From positions 4,898,001 to 4,962,000 of the forward strand of contig JBHGNT010000022.1 in the NCBI GenBank assembly GCA_043228905.1: a stretch of 64,000 nucleotides of DNA. The letters run 5' to 3'. Shown here piece after piece: positions 21,916 through 32,658 of the stretch (position 1 is the first letter of the stretch; each line of letters opens with the position of its first letter). Origin of the DNA: Azolla caroliniana. Lineage: Eukaryota > Polypodiophyta. The translations under genes and the position numbers were made by a program. The notes under the pieces are model-generated. The model had not been told where the DNA came from. It saw only the letters and a program-made list of their open reading frames with translations, and did no database searches.

Positions 21916-23156
21916 TTAATCTTGTTCATTCAAAGAGCCCTTATTTGAGTTTGTCATTCTATGGATTGCATATTCTTAACTGAGGTTATCATGGCACCCA
22001 CCATCAACTATAGCAAATTGAAACTACCCATGTGAAAGATGCGACATAGTTATCGATACATCCAAGGGGTTATGGATGCACGTGATCCAATAACACAAAG
22101 TTTGATCTTAAACTAGGGTCATGAAACACGTAAGGTCCATGATGTAAATTGAGAAACCCATCATCGATGGAAACTTACAACCATTCTATATGGACAATGC
22201 CTTCATTTATTTTTACACCACATAGAATTACTATGTATAGTTAATGTCTGAACTTCTTTGAGTATTTTCAGAGTTTGACATGTAGATTATAAACATGTGA
22301 CAAGAGTTCAAGTTTTTGAGTGCTCCATTTGGTAGAAATCTCTTTGAAACTGCATCATTACTGCTGTCATCCATTGTGTTAGAAATGAAAAAAAATTTGT
22401 TTATACTGAATATGCATTGTTAAGAGGTCTGATTCCCTTCAGCTCCATTGGCTTTTAAAGAGAAATTATTCGCTTTGAAATGCCAAATGTAAAGTTCCAA
22501 GTTCCAGAGTCATTTTGGAAGATTTCCATTCAACTTCTAAAGAGCAAGATTATGATTTCACTTGTATTAATTCAAACTAACCTAGTGGCAACCTATGAGC
22601 ACATTATGAATAGGCTGAACGGTAATACAGACATCACCCAATTGCTTCAAACGAACTCACGATACTTTCACTAATGAAGCAAATGCTTACGTTTTGGAGC
22701 ATTTGAAAACAATAAACGAAAATTGAGTATCCAAGTTCATAGTTTTGATGATGAAGAGCGCGATAATAGAGACCTACGTTAACGGGGCACAGATGTTTAG
22801 ATGAAAGGAATTCTCAAGCCTAATTGGAAGTACTTACATCACTAAAAGGATCCCCTGGATCACCACACCCTCTATCGGTCACCTCCAACAGTTATGGAAT
22901 AGGAAAACACAACCTTTTAGCTCAATATTAAGAGACTCTACGAATCTTCATATTACCATTACCAAATATATAATCAAGCACTCGATATTGAGTGTCAAAA
23001 TGAAGATATATGTAAAAGTGGATCCAATCACCATTGGTTTGTTACTGCTCCAGTTCTCTACTGTCATTTCCTACTTGAATTCAGCACTTCAGAATACAAA
23101 ATTATGCGAAAAAGGATTCTTTATTTTCTCGGAAACCATCATATGACTTTATCATC
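21916..23156. other. Spacer between inverted arms, no gene seen
   Basis: AT-rich sequence with short frames only. The longest, 22480-22674, has no recognisable motif. No LTR, SINE or RNA gene is seen. Confidence 0.5.
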
Positions 23157-23866
23157 GTGATCATTAACAAAATATGTATTTCTTCACATACATTGTTTGT
23201 TCTCTAGTCTTGTCTCTGTAATCGTGCGAATATTGAAAATGGAACCATGATCAGAAGAACGGTTGTCACGAGACTTTATTTATTTATGCAGACGGAGTAA
23301 GAAAAGGTGCAAAACATACAAGAATTATGAGTAGTTTCATATGTATTTCTGAAGAACACAACAGCTTTTCTGCTTGTCATTTGGATGTGAATATTTTTCT
23401 ACAATATGTAATTATACCATTACAAAAAACCCTTCGAGGGACAAAATTCCAATCCTTTTCCAGCTTTTGCTACCCAAATATTTTTACCATACAATGGATG
23501 GAGTAAATAGCTGTTTTGAGTAGTTTTTACTCATTTCATGTCTTTTGCTGACTGTTCATGCAATACAAGCCAGTTTGGTATATTTCCAACAGTGATAAAC
23601 ATTTTCATGTTTTCCCTTTCTTTATTTGCATTCTTCACCAGTAATCAGATGGCAAAACAGGAAACCATGAACCAATGCTAAAACCACCAATAGAGGAAGA
23701 GCTAGAATAAAGTACCCACCAATCCCCGAGCATACCGATGACAAGAAACTTCTGTGACAATGACGAGACACGAGCAATGCACGCAATCCCATAGTCTTGA
23801 ACTTCCACATGCATGATAATAGCATTACTCAACTGTTAAATCAAACAACCATTTCATTGAACAAAG
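23157..23866 (+). repeat. Right inverted arm overlapping the last exon of the host gene
   Basis: Reverse complement of 20671-21118, except for about 230 bp (roughly 23565-23800) present only here. It covers the region downstream of the gene, the last exon and the end of intron 5. On the minus strand the downstream part has an AATAAATAAAG motif at about 23275-23290 that could serve in polyadenylation. Confidence 0.8.
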
Positions 23867-26368
23867 TCAAAAACTACTATATTAGCAACACAATCTGAAA
23901 CCACAGGATTTTTACAAAGATGAAAGTATATCATTTCATGCGAATAAAGTCGAAATTGTATCATGGATTCTTTTAACAGAAAAAACAAATTCATTTACCA
24001 CATATACAAAGATGAAACTGCATCATAGATTCTTTTCACAAAGAACAAAGTAGAGACCTACATCATTTAAAACAAAACTGAAACCCTAAACCCTAAAGAA
24101 TCAGCAAGATCAAAGCGAACATTAATACATTTCAAGAAAGAAAATCCTGGTGAACAAAACGATGGTAAAACTAGCACTAGAATGTCTCAAAATTAGATGA
24201 TAATTTTATGCATAAAAGCCATAAATGAGACAAAAATCATCACCTGACTTTTAAGTCGACCCAATCCATCCATTCGTTGAGCAGCTTGCAATCTCTTCTG
24301 GAATAAAACCCAGATAAAAGAAAAGTAAGGCCTCCAAATATTGAGACTTATCCTTACTAGTTGGCCATGAATAAAAACAGAACAATATTGTTACCAAACC
24401 TGTTCAACCCATATGTAGATTGATGATGGCGTAGGTCTTGTGCTCCACAAAAGAAATAAACAATTAAGACTCAATGATATTGGATAATGCCAACCCATTG
24501 CCACTGTCATCACCAACAGTAATGGAACCCATAATCGCCTCATCCAGACAAATACAAGTGAATGGTCTCCATCCAGTTTTCCATCACCTGCATCAGTTGA
24601 AGTATCTTCTGAACCTGGTAAAACATAAGTAATCACATTGCTGCTTACTATCTCAATTTATGCACTTGTTCTTCCGGGTTTTTTTCATTTTCTGTTTCAT
24701 TCTCTTCACTTTAAGTTCCATGTTTTCGGTCCCATTGTTTTCCATAAAAAGGGTTTGTGTTGCTAAATGCTCTATATAATTTTTCATGATCTTTCCATTA
24801 TTTGGCTTCATTTTCTCCAATATTTTCTTTCCTTCTCGCCTAACAGCACATAAAGTTCCATTAAAACTGCAATTACTGATTATTATCTTTTAAGCACGTC
24901 GCAAAAAGAAGGAATCATCTCATTTCCTTACCTCCATCACACTTTACAATATCCATGTTTTTGCTTATATATGTGTTTGCAATGCAAGAAGCTGCAGCCA
25001 GCCCAACAACCACTGAAGAAAACTTCTTCACTTCTAAAAAAAGAAAAAGAAAAAACAACGTCTTTCCAAATTCAGACCACAGACCCAAAATAAAAAAATT
25101 CAAAACCACAGGGGTAGAGTAAAATAAATTTACCCGGAAAGCAACGTGGAAAATTTAAAAGCTTCAGGTGTAACTTGTTATGTAGTATTTGTTTCTCCAA
25201 GCCTGGAGACTTGCAGAGTTCAGAGAAGGTATGATTTGAGTGTCTTAACTGAAATGAACCACGATGAACTCCTACACCTGCCAACAAGGTATTTCTCAAC
25301 TTTCTTTATCTCATTCCCATAGAGATTGGATAATAATCTTCTTTTTGCATTACTTATACGTGTAAAGAAAGCATGAAAACATTGCTGAATCAATTTCTGA
25401 TCAAAGTCAATTTGAAATATTCACATTTTGTGATAGCTGCATTGCCCACTAAAAAGCATCAGCCACTGTATGCATTGGCTAAATCCAACCTGAAAAGCCA
25501 CTCTAATCTACTAATGTATATAGCATAAAGATGCTGAATCAATAGGAGAAATCATATAGAACAACACAAGAGCTATTCTTGTCGCAATTACCAGGAAGGC
25601 ATCATTCTTCATGATCATATTACACAATTACTTCTCTTCATTCTTCTTTCAAGTTCATAGTATTACTTATTCAACTTTCATCCTTTTGATAGTGCTTAAT
25701 CAAACCAAAGAACATGTCAGAACCCAATCCCAAGTAGCATATTTTACATCTCTTCGACGTCCATTTTCTGCCTTACGTTTTCCTGCCACATTCGAACTTG
25801 CTTTAACATTTTCAATAGACGGCAAACAACGTACCCAATATTTCTTTTATTTTCACAAATTCCCCTGGTTTATGGTTTAAGCAACCTCCTCAGTTACGGC
25901 CTTGAACTAGCCTCTACTAATATCCAATGCTGATTTATTTTAGATGATCAATATTCCTTTTGAGTAACGCCATCAATCAAACCTATATTTCCCCTATGTA
26001 GAGGCAAGGCATTTGGTGACATCTCTTTTCTTATAAAAAGACCAAACCCACCAGATACATCACGAAAGCTTTACATCCAAGGATGTCAAAACCAGTGAGA
26101 AAAATGAGACAATAGATACATTAAGACGATGTCACTTCTTATTGCGAAATGGCTGCCTCATCAAGAACTCTCTCTCGCAAATGAAGATAATGATCTCTAT
26201 CAATCTATCTATCTATCTATCTATAATGATTCACCTCTTTCTGATAACGATCTCTCTTTTCAATAAATGTGACAATGACGATGGCAATTAAGATTAACGA
26301 ATGAAAATAGTAAGTAACGAACCTGAATAGGCGAAGCGATTCGTCATTGTTTTCACTCTCAGCATCAT
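23635..26368 (-). CDS. Host gene, six exons, putative membrane protein of 252 residues
   Basis: Coding exons on the minus strand are 26368-26323, 25277-25134, 25033-24932, 24614-24400, 24297-24244 and 23832-23635. They total 759 nt, exactly 253 codons with the stop. Every junction has a GT donor and AG acceptor and the phases agree (for example CAG/GT at 24400, TTTAACAG before 23832). Residues 1-65 are basic and Ser/His-rich, possibly a targeting peptide. Residues 70-86 are a weak hydrophobic segment, and 125-138 and 142-155 are strong membrane candidates (WVPLLLVMTVAMGW, then LSLNCLFLLW). Exon 5 is hydrophilic and rich in Arg and Gln. The last exon has a conserved-looking VEVQDYGIACIARV block and a GDWWVLY block. 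I do not recognise the family with certainty. A plastid or other organelle membrane protein is a guess. The N-terminus is the least certain part. Confidence 0.75.
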
Positions 26369-26481
26369 TTTCTTTCAGAAGAGATGCAGGGAGATGGGAA
26401 TGCCAAATTCGAAGAAGGAAAAGAAAGGGAGGGGGTAGGAGGAGAGAGAAACGGTGATCTCAGGGCCACCTCCATGGCCAT
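26365..26481 (-). other. 38-codon upstream frame overlapping the start of the host gene
   Basis: An ATG at 26481-26479 opens a 38-codon frame rich in Ser, Pro and Leu (starts MAMEVALRSPFLSPP). Its TGA at 26367-26365 overlaps the predicted start ATG of the membrane protein (26368-26366) as ATGA. It reads like a chloroplast transit peptide. It could be a regulatory upstream frame, or the true N-terminus put out of frame by an indel or an unseen splice. Confidence 0.5.
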
Positions 26482-26535
26482 GGGGCCACGCTCATCTCCA
26501 TCTCTCGGCCAGAAACGTGGGGGGTCCACTCCTAT

Positions 26536-26544
26536 AAACCCTAA
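26536..26544 (+). promoter_or_regulatory. Telo-box upstream of the host gene
   Basis: AAACCCTAA lies about 170 bp upstream of the predicted start codon. This motif is common close to transcription starts of plant housekeeping and organelle-protein genes. Two more AAACCCTAA-like copies occur inside intron 5 near 24080-24095. No clear TATA box is seen. Confidence 0.4.
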
Positions 26545-26564
26545 TCTCTATACGACCATAGCAT

Positions 26565-26887
26565 CACATGTAGCGTTCAGAGAGAGAGAGAGGGCAGGGG
26601 TCTTGGGTTCGAATCCTTTCCTTTGCGGTTCCTTTATCCTTCTCTATCTATCTATAGATACATAGATACATAGATATAGCCCTTTGTATATGAATCAATT
26701 ATTCTTGTTATGACACTGCATATTCAGAGATTTCGGTGTTATATCTGGGGTCAAGTATGGGTGTTATCCTGCCGAGTGTAACTCATGCCACTACAGAATC
26801 GGAGATTTCGGTGTTATGTCTGGATCAAGTATGGGTGTTATCCTCCCTAGCCACCCACCCCCAATCGCCCATAAGTTGATTCGAATT
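26565..26887. other. Upstream spacer with tRNA-like fragment and short direct repeat
   Basis: A B-box-like block (GGGTTCGAATCC at about 26606) follows a GA tract, like the SINE-like units elsewhere. Microsatellites of GATA type lie at 26644-26678. The block AGATTTCGGTGTTAT with GTATGGGTGTTATCCT occurs twice, at 26727-26773 and 26805-26843. No gene is seen. Confidence 0.5.
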
Positions 26888-28287
26888 AGTTGAGCGAGCA
26901 CGCTCAACCGGATCCGGATTGGCGGAATAAGCCAGAGCCAAATCGGTATCCGGAATGGAGAACCAAATCGGTGTCCGGATGATATCCAGAAACTAGGTGC
27001 CAGATTGGAGAGACGGATCGGGGAGCTGGATTCAAATGTGAACCGGAAGACTAGTAGTAGCCTATACTCCTAGACTACGAGGTAGTCAGAGTCCTCGTAG
27101 TTAGTGTCAGTCGCTCGTATGAGCATTGAAGTACATAGTACTTCTGTCAGTCCTTTTGAGGACTTGTATATATAAATAGTGTTGTTTAGCACGTTGTATG
27201 TACAGAGAGTTACAGAGTGTTATTCTTTAATTGAGTTTATGCTCTCTCTATCTCTGTCTCTCCCATGTATGCTAAGTACTCTCTAGCTTCCATTGAACTT
27301 GTTTTTTATTCTCTGTCTCTACCCAGCTAAACCGGTTTATCAAAGCTTCCGCACGCAAACTTTTACATGGTATCAGAGCGCGAGGGTTGAGACTCTTCTG
27401 TAGCCGACAGAAGCTTTTGAAGACAAACCCTAACACCCAATGAAGAACAGTAGAGAACTGAAATGGACAGAGGTATGGCAAGTTCGCTTCCCACAAAAAA
27501 GCTCGACCAGAGCAACTATGCATCGTGGTCATATAAAATGCACCAGTACCTGCTGGGGCATGGATGTTGGAGCTATGTGGAAGGAACCAACGAGGTAGCA
27601 CCAGAACCGACACACAAAGACTTCCCGTCATGGGAGCAAGGAGCAAGTCGAGTATTGTACTGCCTCGCATCTGGTGTGCACGATGAGATGCTCGGTTACA
27701 TCAAGGATGCAAAAACACCAAAGGAGGCATGGGAAAATCTATGGAAGATTTTCGCCACAAGTATCACAACCCGTAAGTTGCAACTCCGGCAAGAGTTGAA
27801 CAACATTCGGTAGAGAGATATGTTGGTTACAGACTACACCACCAAGATTAAGGAGATCTATGATGCACTCGGATCCATCAACAGAACGGTGGAAGAAGAC
27901 GAGATGGTCCGGATATGTCTTGGTGGTCTAGCACAACGGTATGGGCCAATCTGGACAACAATTTGCACCCGGGAGAAGCTACCGTCCTTCTTCGACTTAC
28001 AATCAATGTTGATGGTCGAAGAAAACCACGCGAGTGGTTCGAGGACCACTCAATCGAACAACCGGATGCTGTACACGGAGGTGGATCAGCCCTGTGGACA
28101 TGGAGGACGATGTGGGTCAACACGTAGTGGAGGCGGCCGGCAAGAGCAGAATCGAAGGCACAGAGACAATGCCGACAGCAGTTCCGGACCCTCCATAAGC
28201 AAGGGGAGTCAAGCTAGTGCCAGAAACTGGCAAGGAAAGGCCGCCACAGAATGCTGGTACTATGGCAAGAAAGGCCATGGAGAAAGT
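26888..28287 (+). mobile_element. Copia-D, 5' LTR and gag only, cut off at 28287
   Basis: The LTR is 26888-27367 (first bases AGTTGAGC, a degenerate TGTTGAGC) and ends TTTTACA. The tRNA-iMet primer site is at 27368-27379. Gag follows until 28287, where the sequence switches abruptly to the Copia-G LTR. Protease, integrase, reverse transcriptase and the 3' LTR of this copy are not found anywhere to the right. It belongs to the same family group as Copia-1 and Copia-B. Confidence 0.85.
27463..28287 (+). pseudogene. Copia-D gag
   Basis: Starts ATG GAC AGA GG at 27463. Residues 1-117 carry the gag blocks SNYASWSYKMHQYLLGHG and DAKTPKEAWENL. A TAG at 27811-27813 interrupts, and the frame resumes immediately with RDMLVTDYTTKIKEIYDALG and CLGGLAQRYGPI. 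Near the end is the knuckle CWYYGKKGHGES, with Tyr in place of the second Cys as in Copia-1. The frame is cut inside the knuckle at 28287 by Copia-G. The coat protein would be truncated without the stop as well. Confidence 0.85.
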
Positions 28288-28875
28288 TGTTACATGTTTT
28301 AGGGTTACGGTTAATGATAATGATAATGATGATGATTGATGATGAAGATAGACATGGTGTAATAGTGAAGATGATGAATGACATGATGGTGAGAGAGATC
28401 ATGAAGCACAAGACAAGCATTGAGGGGTGGGGGTTGGTGCCTAGAATGGCTCCATCCCCTTCCCAAGGGGGTTCAACGTAAGGGGGAGAGAGAGAGAGAG
28501 AGATTGAGAGAGAAATGTTCCTTGTATTCATTCATTCCCCGTAATGGGTTAAATAGGTATAAAGGGGTAGATACACAATGGTGCAAACCCCTTGGGCATT
28601 TATACCTAGTCACTCACTCACACCTCTTTGTATCAACCACACTCACACTTATCAATCACCGGTACATCTCGTACGGTAACACAATATGGCACGCTCGTGG
28701 GAGAGTGCCTTGCACGTCGATCCCACATGCCTTGATCATAATCATTCTTCGACTGGAATTTCCATCGGTCCTCTCAATGATCGACTCCCTCGATCGGAGT
28801 GCTTGACTTGAACATCTCCGTCGGTCAACGAATCTTCATCGACACGAACATTCCCGTTCTGTCGGTTCAGGAACA
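28288..28875 (+). repeat. Copia-G 5' LTR
   Basis: Begins TGTTACATG exactly where Copia-D gag breaks and ends GGAACA, followed by TTGATATCATGGG, a degenerate form of the tRNA-iMet primer site. A TATA motif (GGTATAAAGGGG) lies near 28556, consistent with a promoter in U3. No second copy of this LTR is seen in the window, so the limits rest on the ends and the primer-like site only. Confidence 0.55.
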
Positions 28876-30724
28876 TTGATATCATGGGTCCAAAAACGTT
28901 GTGTGTATGTGTATCTTCCTTTTGTTAATTTTGTGAGTTGTGTGTCGATCGCGTCCATTAGTTTTCGAAATTTCATAGGTGCCCTTTGATTTTAAAAATT
29001 TTGTTCGATACTCCTATCATTCTCTATTGCCCTTTCTTTTTATTGATTGATTTATTATTATTATTATTCCCCTCCTCTCTCTTGCTTCTGACTTTGTGTG
29101 TGTAATTTCCCGTTGTTTCTTCCTCTTCTTTCTCCTTCTTCTTCTTCTTCTTCTTTTGTCTACATGTCTCCTTCCTCTTCTTCTTCTTCTTCTTCTTCTC
29201 TGTTCATCTACTATTGCCTCTGCTTCCTCTTCCTCTTCTTCTTATTTTCTACATCTCTCTTCTTCCAAACGTCTCCGTCGATGGCTGCTCTTTTTGCCTC
29301 CGTCGCTTTGTCCGCCCTTCTCTGTTCATCTCCGTCTCTGTATTTGGTTGTATGTTTATCTATCTCAGATGTTTTTGTTTTTGTTTCCGTCTCCAACCCC
29401 ATCGCCGTCACTGTCGTCGTCCGTTGTCGTTGTCTCTGTCCGTCACTGTCGTCTGTCGGTTCATCATCGTCCAACTTTGTCTATCTGTGTGTCCGACTTC
29501 GTTCGGTCCGTCTATTTGATCCGGACGTTATTGTCTTTCCGGCCCTCCAGCCACTGTTCGGCTGTCCGGCCCATCGTTTTAGCGTCATCGTCATTCTGGC
29601 CTTCGGTTGTCCGGCTATTCTTGTCGCTTTTCGGCGTGGTGTCGTCGTTCCGGTTGTTGTCCCGCCGCTTCTCGGCCGCTTCGGCTGTCTCTCCGGTCGC
29701 TAATTTTTGCCGCCGCCAGTTGTACGTGTCCGACCCTATCTTTCTGGTCCTCCGTTCATTCTTCCATCCGTTCATTTGTCTGGCCTGTACGGTTCGGCCA
29801 CATCCGTTTTGGCACCGTTCGGCCATCTCAGTCCAGCCGTTATGTGTCTTTGCACATTTCGGAAATCGATCCAGTCGCTATCCGGCGGTTGCCGCTCTGC
29901 CGTTGCCACTATACGACCGCCACTTGATTCAGTCACTGTCTCTGTCCGGCCGGGCCGCTATTGGTCGGCCACCACTCTAGCCGTTGGTATGTGGCCACCG
30001 TCGTCCGATCGCCATCCCGGCTCCGTCACCGTTCCGACTGTTCGGCCCATTCCGGTCATCTCTCGCACCACGCTTCCCTGCACACGCACGTTGTCGTTAA
30101 CCACACACTTGCACATACGTCCATTGTGTATCTCATTCTGTGACGTCCTCTCGCACAACATCACCGTCTTGCATTCCTCGACCTCGACGACTTCCAATCA
30201 CTATCACCATTTCACGCACATCGTCGATTTGATTTCTCGCACATCATCGCCACCATTCTTGCACATTCATCGATTCCATTTCTTGCACATTTCTGATTTG
30301 ATTTGCTACACATCATAAATTCGCTAACCACACATGCATAGATGCCGTAGCCATTCTTACACTCCTGTTGATTTGATTTCATGCTGTCTCGCACATACTT
30401 CCGCCACATATCCTTCTTCAACTTCTTCTCCAAAGGGGGGTCGTTGCCTTAGTGGGTAAACGATTTCCGACTAAAACTGTATTACGGACCAATGCCGCAG
30501 AACCCATTCAAGCAACTGGAGGACGGAGCAAGAACCGGAAGCGGTATTCGGATAGCCGGCAACCAAGAGGAACCTACCACGAATCTGATGTTACCGGAAA
30601 AGGAGTAACATGTGTCCTAGAAAAAAAGAAAAAGAAAAAATAAAGCCATCATGCAGGGGCGAGGAGTAAAGATGTGACGAATGCATGAGAAAAGAAGAAA
30701 AAGAAAAGAAAAGAAGAAGAAGAA
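28876..30724 (+). other. Copia-G leader or internal region, CT-rich, no clear gene
   Basis: This is a long pyrimidine-rich stretch with CTT repeats (29130-29200) and later CACATCG-type imperfect repeats. Long open frames such as 29096-29980 translate to low-complexity Ser/Leu/Arg sequence, so I do not call them genes. The end (30430-30720) is purine-rich and may be the start of a gag, but no motif is recognisable. It stops at the Copia-C LTR at 30725. Confidence 0.4.
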
Positions 30725-31918
30725 TGTTGAGAGATCAAGCTCAACTTAGTTTAGTTAGTTAGTCAACCATGTAACTTTGTAGTTACCTAGATAGAATCTA
30801 GTTAGAAGTGTTGACTATAAGGCCTTAAAGAGGATCTTGTATTTAAGTGGGATATTCTAGATCCTCCACTCCTAAGTACATTTAATATAGGACTTATTCC
30901 TTAGTACCTATATTTTACTCACACATGTGAACCTTTGCACATGAGATGTATATATACCTCATTGTGGGTATTTTTGTATTTGATGATGATGATAATGATA
31001 ATGCTAATTTAATATAGAGTTAACCATCCCCCATCTTATGTTTCTCATAAGTGTATTTTCTTCTCTCTCTTCCTCTCACACACATACACACACATATCAC
31101 TTAATCTTCCGCTTAATCAATTAATCACATAATTAGGTACTAATTAATCCTTGCTTAATTACATGCCTAAGTCTTAACATGGTATCAGAGCGCATGGTTT
31201 AGAAAATCCACTAAGCCCACTTGACTCCATGATTGTGTGTTCGAGACACCGACGACAAAATCCGGCTATCTGCTACCATAGTGCCGCTACGTAGCACGTG
31301 TATGTGATCAAAGGAAGAAAAGCAAAAGAAGAGAAGACACTACAATCAACATGAACACACAAATGGGTAGCTCGTTCCCTAGTGAAAAGTTAGACCAGAG
31401 CAATTATTCATCTTGTTAGTACAAGATGACCCAATACCTCGTTGGCCAAGGGTATTGGAGCTACGTTAACGGCGCACTCGAAAACAAGCCTGACATCACA
31501 AATGCCAACTACCCAACGTGGGAGGAAGGAGCAAGTTGGGTAATGTATTGCTTGGCAACATGTGTCCACAACCACATGCTTAGCCACATTCGAGACGCCA
31601 AGACGCCTAAAGAGGCGTGGGAGAACTTAAAGAAGATGTTCTCCGCCAACACGATTGCCCGCAAGCTTCAACGTCGACAAGAGTTGAATAATATTCGACA
31701 AAAAGACATGTTCGTGTCGGACTACACTACCAAGATCAAGAGCATTTGCGACTCACTTGGTTCCATCAACATAAACGTCGATGAAGACGAGATGGTTCAA
31801 GTATGCTTGGGCGGCCTTGCACAACAATTCGATCCATTACGGACGGCAATCTTGGCGAGAGATAACCCTCCTTCGTTCTTCGACCTCCAATCAATGCTAT
31901 TGGTCGAAGAGAACCACG
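30725..31918 (+). mobile_element. Copia-C, 5' LTR and gag only, cut off at 31918
   Basis: The LTR is 30725-31179 (TGTTGAGAG to CTTAACA). The tRNA-iMet primer site is at 31180-31191. Gag begins with the ATG at 31351 and is cut at 31918 by the Copia-B LTR. The remainder of the element is not present further right. Confidence 0.8.
31351..31918 (+). pseudogene. Copia-C gag
   Basis: Homologous to the gag of Copia-D, B and 1. It has SSFPSEKLDQSNYSS, then a stop at 31415-31417 where the family has Trp, then YKMTQYLVGQGYWSYVNGA, DAKTPKEAWENLKK and CLGGLAQQFDPL. The last residues before the break are SMLLVEENHV, the same position in gag as the spot shortly before the zinc knuckle in Copia-D. Apart from the early stop the frame is open. 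Confidence 0.8.
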
Positions 31919-32658
31919 TGTTGAGCGACAAGCTCAATCGGATCCGGATCAACATCCGGAAGGAAGAGCCGGATCGGTGAGCTGGTGAGCAAGTGAGCCG
32001 GTGAGTTGGGGAGCCCGTTAGCTAGATCAAATAGTAACCGAAAGCCTAGTAGTAGCCTAGACTGCTAGGTAGTTAATAGTCTCGTAGTTAGTGTCAAACG
32101 CTCGAGTGAGCATTGAAGTATGCGGTACTTCTGTCAGTCGTCTTAGGACTTGTATAAATAGTGTTGTTGAGCATGTTTCATGTACAGAGTATTACAGAGA
32201 ACTATTATTGTTTTCTAATAGATTTAACTTGTTCTGCTCTTTCTTTGTCTCTCCCGCGTACTGTCAAGTTCTCCATTAAACCTGTGTTTCTGTGTTCGGT
32301 TTTCTATTACTTTTGCACGCTATTCGTTTTTACATGGTATCAGAGCACGAGGGTTGAGAACCTCTGCAACCGACCTTAGCTCAAGAAGAAAACCTAACCT
32401 TCGTAAAGAACAAGAAAAACAAAATGGATAGAGGAATGGTTAGCTCGCTCCCGGTGGAGAAGCTTGACAGATCCAACTACGCATCGTGGTCATACAAGAT
32501 GCACTAGTACCTGCTTGGGCATGGTTACTGGAACTATGTCGACGGAGCTAACGACACAACACATGATGCGACATACAAGAACTTCCCAATGTGGGAACAA
32601 GCGGCAAGCAGAGTGATGTACTACTTTGCGTCAAGTGTTGGAGACCAACTGCTGAGCC
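31919..32658 (+). mobile_element. Copia-B 5' LTR and gag start, fused to a chromovirus
   Basis: The LTR is 31919-32334 (TGTTGAGC to TTTTTACA, 416 bp, similar in length and sequence to the Copia-1 LTR). The tRNA-iMet primer site is 32335-32346. Gag starts at 32424 and has a stop in the third block (CAC TAG TAC, where relatives have CAG). The Copia homology ends after the LLSH block at about 32658. The next bases are chromodomain-Gypsy integrase in the same orientation. Confidence 0.8.

Noticed and set aside
22480-22674. A 64-codon frame between the inverted arms
   Set aside because: No motif, no repeat in the window, and a length expected by chance in AT-rich DNA.
24068-24096. An interstitial telomere remnant (AAACCCTAAACCCTAAA)
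   Set aside because: Only about two repeat units inside an intron, too short to indicate a former telomere.
25611-25880. An 89-codon plus-strand frame
   Set aside because: It lies inside intron 1 of the minus-strand host gene and has no recognisable domain.
29096-30318. Long open frames of 294 and 203 codons on the plus strand
   Set aside because: They translate CTT and CT-rich DNA into low-complexity Ser/Leu/Arg sequence, are open in several frames at once, and lie in a retrotransposon leader.
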